64,000 bases of DNA, taken from the NCBI GenBank assembly GCA_039621445.1, contig CP154957.1:24404938-24468937 (forward strand), written 5' to 3'. Under the pieces are notes generated by a model that had not been told where the DNA came from, did no database searches, and saw only the letters and a program-made list of their open reading frames with translations. This document shows, one piece after another, positions 42,755 to 54,204 of the stretch; the first letter of the stretch is position 1; every line of letters starts with the position of its first letter. The stretch is from Euglena gracilis. Lineage: Eukaryota; Euglenida; Euglenophyceae; Euglenales. The translations under genes were made by a program, and so were the position numbers.

Positions 42755-45700
42755 GTGCCTTTTTTTTGGATTTGAAGCGTTCACAAAATATCCGCCAGAC
42801 GCATATACACAGAACCATTTTCCTTGACCTTCTCCTTCTTCCATTTGCCCAGGCTTGCATTGCATCTCCTGCTCGGGCTTGGAGGGAGGGCACCCCGGGG
42901 TCTGGTCGCCCCCCCCCCCCCCCCCCCCCCCCCCAACCCCCCGCACCCCCCCCCCCCCGCAAGAAGGGCATGATGCAAACCCAAACCTCCCCCTTCAAAG
43001 CGAAAGGGGGTTCCAGGAACCCCCCCAGGAACCAACAACAAAATGTATGCTTTGGCCGATTTTTCAAAAAAAGAAGCGCGTGAAACCGCGATTTTTGGAA
43101 GGCCCTAAAAAATCTTGTCTGGCACAAACTGCTAGAGATAACGTCAAGAAATAGGCGGATTTTTTTTTGCGTAGGGGGGGGTCGGATGCCTCTCCCCGGG
43201 GGGGGATTTGTGCTTTTTTAAAAACGTGTTCAGCCCGCCAAATGCCTGCCCTGAAATTCGTGGTCATGAACACGTTTTCAATGAGGGCATCTGTGGCAAT
43301 GACCCGTTTTCAATTAAGGCATCTGTGGTTAGGCACGTTTTCAAACAAATTGTGGCTGAGCCCAGATTTCAGCCTGAAAACGTGTTCAGGGGGCCCCCTT
43401 CGGGGGCCCCCTGGCTGAACACGTTTTCAGGCTGAAATCTGGGCTCAGCCACAATTTGTGTATAGAAACCGTTTCTGGGGGCTCCAGCTTCACGCCCGAA
43501 CCGGCGTCTGGGACCCCAGACGCCGGTTCAAGTGCCTGTCTGCCGCCTTCGGGTTTCCCTGATTGTGCCAAGGTACGGCAGGGCCATTCCAAACCCTGAC
43601 CCTAACCCTTCAAATAACCACAAAAACCACCCAAATGGCCGAGACGGGTCCCGACATGCCGACATGTGGGTCTCTTGACCGTTTAAAAGGCTTCGCAGCA
43701 TTACCAAAAGGGGAGGCGTCATCTAGGCAGTCGAGTTCAGGTCACAAAACCCCCCTCCCCCCTTGTCTGGTTGAGTTCAGACCTGGACAGGGGGGTCCTG
43801 CGGGACCCCCCCCCCTGTGCCTGGACCCATAACAGATAAAGATAAGCACCAAAAATCCTTCAGGAGGTCCCTGGGATATAGACCGGGGGGAAACGCAGAT
43901 GCGGTTTTTTTTTTTGCGTTTTTCAATTTTCCGGAAATTTGCGTTTTTTGTGTTTTTTTGTGTGTTTTTTTTTCCATTTTGCAGCTCCAAGTGTGGTGTT
44001 CATTGCCCTGCTTACATTTCATTTGCCCTTGTTTGCCCACTATGCACCCACTATGCTATTTTAGAGGTGCATTGTGGTTTCGTGGTACCAATGAAGACCT
44101 TGTGAGTGAACCAACCGTTTGTGTCCTCCACACAGCTGGGTCTTTGATACTTTCTCCCCAGTGCTGTGTGGAGGAATGGGCTATTTATGAGGGTTGTTCT
44201 TTGCTTTTACTACAAAAAAGGGGTGGCGGACGCCGGGCTTTGGACAGAACCGGCGTCCGCCACCCCTTGTTTAAAGCGGCGTTTTAGAGACGCCGGGTTC
44301 AGGACAGAACCGGCGTCCCCACCCTTCGGTCAAAGGACACTCCCAGGACCAATCTCCGACCACTGATCTGCATTGTCACGCCACTTTGCATTTCACCAAA
44401 TTCCGGCGATCGCGAGGGTATTTCTGGCTGTGTCAATCGTCCAAGTACAAACTCACACCTCAATCGAAAGCTCTTTTCATCAGACGACTGGCGATCACCA
44501 CCAAATTCAGCCACGCCGCCTGGAGCTCTTATTTTCTGTCACTGGGAAATCCTAATTTCACAACTCTGTTGCCCCCTAGGACCCCTCAGGTGGTTCCCCT
44601 CCCCCCGTACTGTTCCCATTGGGCCGTAAAGGGTCCCGGGGACGGGAATAGCTCGGGGGGGGGGGCATAGTATTTTTATTTTACTTGCATTTCTGTATGG
44701 TTCATTATGCTCCTCAGCAGGCACCCTCCCCCCAGGTGCACAGAGTGGAAAATGGAAAAACCAGCCTGCTGTTCAGCCTTTATTTCTGCACTCACCTTTG
44801 CGATCAGGTGTTGTGAAGGAGACCGGGAAGAAGTTTTGGTCCACCAAAGATCCTGGTCAGCAACCTTTTGAGTACAAGGTGTGTTTTTTTGCTTTGTTCT
44901 CAGCAACACCCAAAGTGGCCACCCTTTGGGCACCGTAGGACAGAGGGGGAGCATCTGGCAAAGGTTGTCAACGCTCTGCCCCTGAAGACAACTGGACATA
45001 GTGAGTATTTCTCAAGCCCATTGAATTCCACAGTCCTGTTTTTAACAAGAAAAATGGTTTTTAGGAATTTTTTTTGGCAGGGTGGTGACATGGTGGCCTT
45101 TGTCCAAAATTAGCTGCAACATTCATGAAAAGAACACAAAAAAAACCAGTGTTTTACGGGAAAGGTTTCTGCTTGCTCATGAAATGGAGATACAAGCCCT
45201 TTTGGTTATTGAAGGACAGGGAAAGGATTTAGGGCCCAAATTTAGTCCTAAATCCTGACCCAACCCCTGCTCCTTCGACAACCCCATTTTTCAACTCTGC
45301 TGTTTGGAGGCAAACCAGCCTCCATTTTGTCTTCCCAGCTGTCCCATCAAAGGGGGAATCATTCAGCCGGTTTTTTTTCAAGGTTTCCAGAATTTGCAAA
45401 ATTCTCAAAATGAGGGGAGGCTGGTCCCGCTGTAAGGTTTTGTGTCATACTCTCTTCATCTGTCTGATGGTGCCAGGCAACCCTGCCCAGCCCGGTCAGT
45501 CGGCGCTGCCCCTGGACGTCCACGCGGGGTGATGGACGGTCCCCCAGGGCTTTGTTTTAGGTCCTCAGTGCACATATGGCACAAAGTGGGGCCCCCATAC
45601 CCAGGGTATGGGGGGGGGTATGGGGGAAGGGTTTGGAGATGTTGTTGATGAGGTTTATGGCCCCTGGAACAGTTGCATTCGTCGCCCGATTTGACCACAA

Positions 45701-47380
45701 AGCGCGATTTGGCCACAAAAAAAGATCGGCAGACAAGGATGAGGTTATTTTTTTGCCGGGGGGTCCGGGGGGGGGGGGGCGGGAGCCCCCCCCCCCCCCC
45801 CCCCCCGGGCACTCGAACAGTTGCATACGTCGCGCGATTTGACCACAAAGACTTTTTCCGACTTTTTTGACCCGTTTTTGACCCAAATACCATGGGTTTC
45901 GGACCAAAAACGGGCCACCGGGGGGCTGACAGACACTCAATTTCGGCTCCAAAACAGGTTTTCAGGGTCCAGGAGGCCAAACAAAATGCTTCCGGGCAAA
46001 AACAATTTTGGGGTATGGGGGGGTATGGGGGCCCCACTTTGTGCCATGACTCAGTGATTTCCTTTGATTGGAACCATTTTGGAGATATTTTGAAAATTTT
46101 CGCTTTTTTTGACCTAGAAATGGCCCATAATTGGCTCAGTCAATAAAGGCCAAAGCAGCACAGATTTGAAGCGAAACGCCCTTAAATTGGCAAAAAAAAT
46201 CAGGCTAGCCGTGTAGTTTCGGGGAAGTCTAAAAACTGTCAGATAGGGCGTTCCAGGGGCTTTAGGTCCCCAGAATTTTCCTTGATTTTGCTTCATGATT
46301 ATTTTTTTCGAGATATTTTGGAAATGTCGAATTTTGACCCCGAAAAACAGCCTAAAAGGGCCAAAATTGGTGGAAAAATTGCCATAGTTTGGGCTATGCG
46401 AAGAGTTGGGAAAAAAAATAAGGCATCCAAGGGATTCATTTTGGGTCTCTAAACATTTCGTTGGTTTTGTTTCATTTTCGAGCAATTTTAGAAAAATCGT
46501 TTTTTTTTTGACCAAAGAATGGCCCAAAACACACCCCAATATGGCCGATTTGGGCCACAAAACCGAGCCGGAACATGGGCCAGGCGTGTTGGCGGCGGCC
46601 AAAACTGCGAATGGGGGGCGATAGAGAGTCTCCAGGAGCATAATTTGTCTGGCAGACACTTTCAAAAATAATGTACATTTCGCAAGATTTTTTTGAGGTT
46701 TTTTTTTCAGTGTCAAAACTGGGGGAATGGCTTGTCCACCCAGTTTGGACCCCTTGTCAGCTGAATAACTGGGGCCTGGCAGGGAGTTGGGGGGTCAAAC
46801 GGAGGTGATTTGGAAAGCTGGGATCCAGTCGCTCGCAACTGGAAATATGTTCTGATAACTGGGCCGCAGTCATGGTCATAATCCGCCGTTCTCATGACCT
46901 ACCCAGGGGCGGGGGTGGGGTTCACCCCCCCCCCCTTTCCCCAGTGGTACCACCCCCCCCCCTTTATTGTCCCCCCCCCTTTATTGTCCCTGGGCCCCGG
47001 CCGACGGGGGGTTTTTTTGGCCCGGCCAATGAAATTCCTTTGGTACCCCTTTATTGTCCCCCCCCCTTTATTGTCCGGTCGGGCCTCCCGGGGGCAGGTC
47101 GGTGGGACAATAAAGGGGGGGGGGGGTGGTATGCTAAAGAGATAAGAGCTCGGCGACACCCCATACAAAGCGTTAGTGCCAAAGCACGAAAGCGTTGGGT
47201 GGATTTCGAAATTTTTCTCAAGAGATCCATTTTGCGCAAAAAAAATGTCATATGAAAAATATTTATTCCCGAAGAAAGGTGGTTTTTTTTTTTTTTTGTG
47301 TTTTTTTTGTTGGTGGGGGGGGGGGGGGGGGGGGGGGGGGGGCTCTTTTGGGGGGGGGGGGTTTTGGGGGGGGGGGGGGT

Positions 47381-47421
<41 letters not shown>

Positions 47422-48742
47422 GTTTTTTTTTGTGGAAAATTGAGGTGCATAGAACGTTTGTACACGATTTGTATTTGACCACAGACGGGCAGTGAAAGTT
47501 CAAAAGGGTTTTCAAAAAAACCCAGAATTTTACAGCCTCCCCTGAGGACTCCCACGCAGACGCCATGATCCAGTCCTCCCCCTCCCCACGATCTTCTCCA
47601 CCCCATGCCCATACCCGGACTGTGGTGGTCCCCATTTTTTTTACACAAAAGTCGACCAACTCTGCGCTACCCGCACATGACCTGATACCCATGCTGAAAC
47701 CATTTTTGTTGGTCGGGGGGTCCAGCCAGCAGCTCGTTTCCAGCCAGCAGCCTTTTTTTTTAGCCGGAGGCTGGACCCCCCCCCCCCTGGCTTTGGTCGA
47801 TTTTGGTGTTTTTGTTCTCGTGAGAAAATGGGCATTGTCTTGGAAAGCGACTGACATATAGCTGAAAAGGACGAAAATAACGATAAATAGTAATTTAAAA
47901 AATATGAGAAAAAACAATATGGCAAAAAAACTTCTTTGTACAGCTAACCTTCTTTATTTTATCGCACAGTGGCCAAAACCGTGGCACTTGGGGTCCAGTA
48001 ATTTGGCTCAGTTGCCAAAACCCGGGCACTATGTGCCATTATTTTGTCCCTTTGTGGCAAAAATTTTGGCATTGAGTGGCCAAAACCATGGCGCACAGTT
48101 GCTGATATTTTGGCACCTGCCAATTGTTGGTGTCATTTTATTCAGAGTGGAAGTGGCCAGAATTCTGGTCCATTGTGATAGAAACTTGGCACCATCTTGG
48201 AGCCAATGTTCTGGCAACTGTGGGCCAAATTGCTGCCACGAAGGGGCCAAAGTTTCCGGGCTTACCTGTAATTTAAAAAAGCTGGCAGAAGAATGTCAAA
48301 AAAAAGCAAAGAAAAACAAGCCCATGCCAAATGTCGCTTAATCACAAGATTGAAGGCTGAAATCAGTCAAGATGAGTCAAAATCCATCATTTTTGGTTGT
48401 ATTGCACACAAGCCACCAGCGTTCTGAGCAATTTTGCACTCCCAAGCTGTTGTTTTGATTTTTTTTGCAAACTCTTAGTACCAAGTAAATTTCAGGAAGG
48501 TGCCACGTGCGTTGAGTGGCAATGGAAAAATGCTGTAAATGAATGTAGTCACAGGGAGAGGGGGGCGCCGCCATCCCCCCTCCCTTGCCATTCAGTGCAT
48601 TTCCAGCGATCACCTATGCACAGCAACGTTTGCCCACGCACAGCAGCATTCACACGTGCTCAAATGCGTTTACCTTGGATATCACACATTGTGGTAAATA
48701 TCACATGATGTGATGATGCAGGCACTCAACAAAGGGAACATA

Positions 48743-48806
<64 letters not shown>

Positions 48807-48867
48807 GTTATTATTATTATTATTGTTATTATTATTATTATTATTATTATTGTTATTGTTATTGTTG

Positions 48868-48917
<50 letters not shown>

Positions 48918-51900
48918 TTTGCCATTTTGTTTTTGCAGAATCCTTGTGACAGGAAAAAAAACCACTGAATAATCTCTCCCCTCAAATTTTGGAGGTTTTG
49001 CAGCCCAAAGGGGAAATCAGCATGCCATTTGAACGGCAAAAAACAAAGCTGGGGGCTTTAAATTTGGGGGGGATGCAAAATGGGAAATGGGGCACAGTTG
49101 TGAAAGAAAGAGTGGTTAGGGAAGCAACTTGTCGTCATCTTTGTTACACCTGAGATCAATTTTCAGATCAGGGTTTTCCTGGGCAGCTCTGTTCGCTGTC
49201 CAGCTGGGTTCTTGGCCATAGATTTTAGGCCATAAACACCTCTGTGACCCCCTCCCGGGGGGCGTGGGGTTTCAAGGCTGGGTAGGTGGGCTGCCCCCCC
49301 CCCCCCAGGAGGTGCGCCATGGGTCAGATTTTGGCCTGGCCAAAGGCGGGACTCTTTGAAGGGTTTTTGGCCGATTTTGGGTGGGTGGGTGGGTGGTGGG
49401 TGGTGTTGATTTGGGTGGGGTTGGGCCCAGGGAAAAGTGCCCCCCTGGGGGGTCACTTAGTGAATTTACATTTAAGACCTCGGAGACAATTGTAAAATGA
49501 ATAATGATTTGGTCTATTTTGGTCATAAATTTGGTTCATAAAGATTAAATTCGCTACACAAGGTGTGTTTTTTAATACACACCCAGAGTCGCTTTTCCTT
49601 GAATGGCAACAAGGAGATCAATGGTTGGTCAGAGGACCCAGTTGCATACTGCACAGGGATTTTTTTAAGTTTGGACCCCGGGGGGGGGGGGAGGGGGGGG
49701 GTGGGGGGTTGGATCCGCCGGACCCCCTCCCCCCCCCCCGGGGGGGGTCCCCCCCGGAGGGGGGTGGGATATACTTTTCGGCGCCGCAGGCGCCGAAAAA
49801 ATTCTATTTTTAGCACTTTTCGCGATTTTTCGGCCATTTTTTGTGGGTCCCCCGGGCCCCCCTCCCCCCCCTGGGGCCGGGGGGGGCCCCCCCCCCAGGG
49901 GGTGGGTGGGTGGGGGGGGGCCCCCCCCTCCCCCCCCCGGTCTTAAAAAAACCCCTGATACTGCACTTCTTTCAGGCTGGTGTGGGCGGCGTGATCACTG
50001 GCTGGGACCAAGGCTGCCTGGGGATGCAGCTTGGGGAGGTCCGGGAGCTGCTCATCCCGGCCACCGAAGGGTACGGACAAGGAGGCTTCCCTGCCTGGGG
50101 CATCCCTCCCGGTGTGTGTTATTTTGCGGGCACTGCATGTATTTGGCCATTTGTTCGAGGAATCAGAGGTTTGAAGTCGCATCATCTTCGGTCTGGTGCC
50201 CCTCCCCCTTCTCAAGACAGGCTATATTTTAAGGCGAAGCCGACCCCCCCCCCCCCCGGTGCCTGCCTCCCACGCGCCCAGATCCAACCCCAAAGGGGGC
50301 AGAATTGCCTGGGCACTCAGCCACGGCACTTCTGGCGCCAAGAATAACCCATTTTTTCGGCATTTTGGGCTACCCACGGTTTCTTTTCAAGGAAGTGTAC
50401 CCCAAGGGGTCGGGGTTGGATATTGGGGTGGGCAGTACTCCGGCACATCCGCCAAACTCTCCGGACGCGAAAATGGCCATTTTCAAGGGAAATTTGTCTT
50501 GGTTGGCATTCGCCAGGGTCCAAAACAGCCCCCTCAGGGGGGGGGGGGGCTGCCATATGGGCAGCCCCAAAGCACAAGGCATTTTTGGTAAAAAGAAGCC
50601 TGCCCAGAGGGTGAACCGGCACTCCAGGGCACCGTGAGGGGGGGGGAGGGGGGGTCACTTTTCATTTTCAAAAAACCAGTCAGTCACTTTTGAAAACCAG
50701 TCACCCACTTCCTACCCCCCAGGGTCGGTCATTTTGACCATTTGAGCCAAGATGGCCTAAAATTAATGCATTTTGATCAAAAATTCCAAACAAATTTTCC
50801 GGCGCCTCAGGTGCCGGGTGGCCACTTTCGGCATTCCGAACCCACCCCTGTGGGGGTCTGGAGCCAAAAACCAATCAATCACTCCGAAAAAACCAGTGAG
50901 GAAGCCCCCCCCCCCCCCGGGAGGCGTGGGGTCAGACACCCCTTAAGCAATGGTGTGGTATGGTATGGACCCTCCCCTACCACCTCCCTAAATACCCCTG
51001 GGGAGGGAAGGTGGGGCCCCCTCCTGGTCCTGACCACCCCTCTCCTCCTGGGTTCACAATAATCCCCCTGCTGTTTGGGGGACCCACTTTTTGGATTGTT
51101 GTAAGTCGGCAGTGGGGTCCTGGCTTGGTCCATTTTCCACAATTTTCTTCATCAAGAAATTTCCCCATCATTTTGGTACAGATTGCAAAAAAACCCAGTT
51201 GCGTCATTTTGCTTCTTTTTGAGCATCATCAAGCTTTTCCCAAACAAATGAACGAAATACGGTCAATGTATGCAAGAGTCTCCAGTGAATGTTGCAAATT
51301 AGTCACACAACCTTTCAGGAGTTGCCATGTGTTCTCGTGGAATTGTTTTTCTTGCAAGAAAAGCGGGTGCGGTCATGGAAATTGATTGATCTAACTGAAT
51401 GGCACTGTTTTGGAAATTGACTGAGTTACACCTAACACTCACAGTTCCCGGGGATGTTTTGCCATAATTTTTGGCACGTTTGCCAAAAATTTGTGAAAGT
51501 AATTTTGGACATTTTTTTGCCAAAATTTTTGGAACTTTTTTGAAAATAAAAAGAGTTGTTAGTCAGAGGTTTGGGACTCCGTGGTCTGGCAGTTTTGGAA
51601 CTTTTTTTGCAAGTTTTTGGGACTTGCCAATTTTTTTGTTCCCTTTTGCCTGCAGTGTGTTTTTTTTTGGAATGCTTGTCCATCCAAACCCCTGCACAGC
51701 TGGCAGCTCGTTCAAAACGAAGCCAAAAAAAGATGCTTTTCAAAAAAGAACATATTTTTTCTCAAAACAAAAAAACTCCAGTTGTGCCAGGTTGAATGCT
51801 ACACATGCAGCCTGTCGACCAAGAGGGTGTTATCGCCATTTGACCGAGGATGAACTGGAGGACATCTTCTGTAGCAAAAACTGCTATTTAGACGCATACT

Positions 51901-53720
51901 CTGTCCTGAGTCCCGCGTTTTAAACACAGGACTCAGGACGGAGGGTCTGCTGGCAGGGCTTGCCAATCGAAAATTTTCGAAACCTAATGTGCCCATTTTT
52001 GGCACAAAATCAGCCAAAGAAACACATTTTCCTCGCCCCCCCCACCCCCCAATTGGCTAATTGGTCTTCGGGACAAGACGGACCAATTACAGCAAGGCTG
52101 CAAAAGGGCTCGGAAAGCCTCCAAGAATGTCCGTTTCGACATTTTTAATATTTGCTGAAGAAGAAAAATTATGACAAATCCCATTATGCACAGAAAATCG
52201 ACCAATTTTGCACAGGTAAAAAAAGGTAGGGGGTGGGGGTCCTCGAGCCCCCCCTCCCCCCAATTGTTCCCCAACTCCCTGATGTCTCACCCCCCTCCAC
52301 CTTTCAGGCACAAAAAAAAATGGCCAGCCCAGGGAAGCGAGCATTTTGGGGGGGGGGTCAAATTTAGGTTCGTCGAAGGCAAGTGTCCACTTTGTTTGGG
52401 GGGCAAATTTGGCAAAACGCTTTGGTTATTTTGGGGGGGGCACTGAGAGGGGGGGTGAGGCATTTCCACTGGGTATGATCTGATCAGCTGTGTTGCTCTG
52501 AAGAGCCGTGGGGTTGCAGTTCAGAGAATCATTTGTTGGATTTAGAGAGCTTTTGCAAAATGTCCCAAGAATTTTTGCTACCAAGTATCAAAGTCTCTGC
52601 AACAGAATCTCAAAAATTTGACAACAGTCTCAGGAGGAGGAGATGGTATCGTACAACTGATGCCCACAAACACAATTGTTTTTATTTGCGCAATTGCGCC
52701 CACAAACACAAATCAGTTGCGTGATGGCTGGCTGACGTAGTCTGTGGTGTGTGATCTAATGAGGCTCCTTGTGTTCTTACCGGTTCTTACCGGTGGCAGT
52801 AGCATCCCAGTCAGTTCAGCCAGCACGTCAGCACCATTTCCAAGTGTCGTAACACAGGGTGTGTGCCTCTCTCCTGTTTGATGTACAAGACCACCACTCT
52901 CACCCTCAGCCCTATCCAGGTCACCCGGTAAGCAGCATGCACACCAAACCACTGGGGGTTAATTCCCTATGACACAGGGGTGTCACAGTTCATAATCTGT
53001 TCTCCCTGTGGCAGGGTACAGGGTCCCAGAAATTTCGTAAAATTTGCGCATTTGCGCAAATGCGCCCATTTCAAAGAAAAAACCCTTAAGTGCGAATTCG
53101 GCCGCCTAAGATCAACCACTCTCACACCCTCAGCTACTACACAGATCCTCCCCAGTGCAAATTTCCCAATTCCTGGTTTGCATGGTGCAGCATTTGCAAA
53201 AAAGTGGAAGTGGAGGAGAAGCTACAGCAGGGAAACTAAATAGTGGGACACCTGAGAAGTCACACCCAACTCCCAGCACCAAAGCCTCTGCCAGCCCATG
53301 GGATGTGGTGATGGTGTGTGCACATTGGCACGGCCCTGCCCCACGCAGGGTCCAATGCCACTCACTGCAGCCGCCTCGTCCCCTTACCTGAGGCTGGGTT
53401 TGCTTCGCAGTCCAAAAGGGGTCAGAAAATGGAAAAGACCTGCTCGCATGGGATTGGCCTGAATTTTGCACAGCGTGTTGCAGCAGAGTTGGCTGGGGCA
53501 CTGCTGCGTGGGGCCGTGCCAATGTGCACACACCATCACCACATCCCATGGGCTGGCAGAGGCTTTGGAGCTGGGGGTTGGGTATGACCCACCAAATTCT
53601 CAGATCTCCCATTATTTATTTTTCCTTGTGTATATTTTTGGCCTCTTTGTCTTGATGAATGCAAATTTTTCCACAGGTGGCACATTGAACTTCACCATCG
53701 AGATCTTGAAGATCAAGTAA
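42676..53720 (+). CDS. FKBP12: FKBP12-type peptidyl-prolyl cis-trans isomerase, complete gene
   Basis: Four exons (42,676-42,754; 44,808-44,878; 49,976-50,111; 53,677-53,720) join in consistent phases to 330 nt, or 109 residues plus TAA; canonical FKBP12 has 108. All three introns (2.05, 5.10 and 3.57 kb) are GT-AG. The protein has the FKBP core: VTVHATG, KKFWSTKDPGQQPF, GGVITGWDQGCLGMQLGE, EGYGQGGFPAWGIPP and LNFTIEILKIK. Pocket residues visible are Val-Ile and Trp of VITGWD, Tyr of EGYG, and Phe of LNF. The FWSTKD and GFPAWGIPP forms are those of plant and algal FKBP12. The enzyme catalyses prolyl isomerisation in the cytosol and is the FK506/rapamycin receptor. A possible trans- or cis-splice acceptor (CATTTTTTTCAG) lies about 50 bp before the ATG, after a GACAGATTTGC/GCAAATCTGTGTC palindrome. 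No TATA box or polyadenylation signal was identified. Confidence 0.95.
43205..43460. repeat. Array-plus-hairpin repeat in FKBP12 intron 1
   Basis: Second copy of the 21,769-22,135 composite. It has GTTTTCAATGAGGGCATCTG-type units and then a palindrome (43,348-43,458) with arms CAAATTGTGGCTGAGCCCAG...AAACGTGTTCAG meeting at GGGGGCCCCCTTCGGGGGCC. Confidence 0.85.
44228..44330. repeat. Palindromes of the GGACGCCGG family in intron 1
   Basis: GGGGTGGCGGACGCCGG pairs with CCGGCGTCCGCCACCCC, and a second GACGCCGGGTTC/GAACCGGCGTC pair follows. The words match those at 13,378-13,475 and 43,490-43,535. Confidence 0.75.
44599..44674. mobile_element. Fragment of TA-flanked palindromic element
   Basis: CCCCCCGTACTGTTCCCATT, GGGACGGGAATAGCTCGGGG and the end GGGGGCATAGTA match the element at 556-911, which has the same GGGCCGTAAAGGGTCCC segment inverted. 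Confidence 0.65.
44808..44878 (+). CDS. FKBP12: FKBP12 exon 2
   Basis: Acceptor TTGCGATCAG|GTGTTG and donor AAG|GTGTGT. It completes the split Gly codon and encodes VVKETGKKFWSTKDPGQQPF and EYK. The 71-nt exon leaves in phase 0. Confidence 0.93.
45577..46047. mobile_element. 471-bp inverted-repeat element in FKBP12 intron 2
   Basis: ATGGCACAAAGTGGGGCCCC at the left and its exact complement at the right form terminal inverted repeats, continuing into CATACCC/GGGTATG. CTCAGTG occurs close to both outer ends (45,565 and 46,050) and may be a target duplication. Inside, ACAGTTGCATTCGTCGCCCG and ACAGTTGCATACGTCGCGCG are direct repeats, each followed by ATTTGACCACAAAG. No coding region was found. 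Confidence 0.75.
46948..47131. mobile_element. TA-flanked palindromic element, word CTTTATTGTCCC
   Basis: Ends TACCACCCCCCCCC and GGGGGGTGGTA, with the word CTTTATTGTCCC inverted at both sides and an interior TTTTTTGGCCCGGCCAATGA shared with 30,673-30,861. Confidence 0.8.
47290..47420. repeat. G homopolymer tract with a 40-base G run
   Basis: Runs of G broken only by single T or by CTCTTTT and TTTT. The last run, 47,381-47,420, is 40 consecutive G. This is the longest of many G/C runs in the window; on one strand it could form stacked G-quadruplexes. Confidence 0.95.
47963..48271. repeat. Dispersed repeat, second copy of 15,059
   Basis: CGCACAGTGGCCAAAACCGT, AATTTTGGCA, GTGGCCAAAACCATGG and TTTCCGGG occur in the same order and spacing as at 15,059-15,360. 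Confidence 0.85.
48746..48917. repeat. TTA trinucleotide microsatellite
   Basis: About 57 TTA units with scattered TTG variants. Open frames across it (poly-Tyr, poly-Asn, poly-Ile) are artefacts. Confidence 0.98.
49654..49957. mobile_element. hAT-like MITE copy 3 (304 bp), next to FKBP12 exon 3
   Basis: ATACTGCA is repeated at 49,646-49,653 and 49,958-49,965. The element begins CAGGGATTTTTTTAAG and ends CTTAAAAAAACCCCTG. Its body has CGGCGCCGCAGGCGCCG (49,779-49,795) and an inverted version of the shared TAGCACTTTTCGCGA segment. It sits 18 bp before the exon-3 acceptor, so it has displaced whatever branch-point sequence the intron had. Confidence 0.9.
49976..50111 (+). CDS. FKBP12: FKBP12 exon 3
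   Basis: Acceptor CTTCTTTCAG|GCTGGT; donor CCCG|GTGTGTG. It encodes AGVGGVITGWDQGCLGMQLG, the GE-V-R-E-L-L strand, and EGYGQGGFPAWGIPP: the central helix, the catalytic pocket and the 80s loop. A hAT-like element ends 18 bp before this exon. Confidence 0.95.
53259..53588. repeat. Inverted repeat with 80-bp arms in FKBP12 intron 3
   Basis: The left arm (53,259-53,345) contains AAAGCCTCTGCCAGCCCATG and GATGTGGTGATGGTGTGTGC. The right arm (53,506-53,588) is their complement with few mismatches, and about 160 bp lie between. The sequence beyond the arms does not match, as expected for a small inverted-repeat element. Confidence 0.85.
53677..53720 (+). CDS. FKBP12: FKBP12 exon 4, stop codon
   Basis: Acceptor TTTTTCCACAG|GTGGC. 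Completes the split Gly and encodes GTLNFTIEILKIK then TAA (53,718-53,720), the final beta strand of the FKBP fold. Confidence 0.93.
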
Positions 53721-54204
53721 GGTAGATTTTTGGCTTGTTCCAGCCCCATCAGCTTTGCGTCAATCATCACTCTCACAAAAACGGCGACGTTGTGTCAATT
53801 TTTTCTTTTTGGGATGGTGTTTGTTTGCATGCAGGCTGGAAAGTGTAACACAATGTGCAACGGAATTGGATCCTCTCTCAAACCTAACCATTCTTCCCCC
53901 CCCCAAAAAAACGCGGAAATTTTTTTTTTCGGAGACAGTGCAGCATGGTCGGGAAAGAACTTTCAAAAAGAGGGGCCAGGGGGAAATTTTCGCTTTTTGG
54001 TTTTTTCTCCATACACACATGTTAGACACGTTGTGTTGACATGTTGGGGTTTTTTTTAAGACCGGGCGGGAAGGGGGGAGGGTGGGAGGGTCGGCACCCG
54101 CCCACCCACCCAGGGGAGAGGGGGGTGCCGGGGGACGGGTCCCAGACAATTTGGAATCCTCACTTTTCGTTACCTGGAGCCTCCAGGGAGGCTCCCTGGA
54201 GGCT

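Noticed and set aside
46899-47917. Long minus-strand frames with poly-Pro
   Set aside because: They read through the G tract as Pro codons and have no other features.
48701-49039. Poly-Tyr, poly-Asn and poly-Ile open frames
   Set aside because: They are the TTA microsatellite read in different frames.
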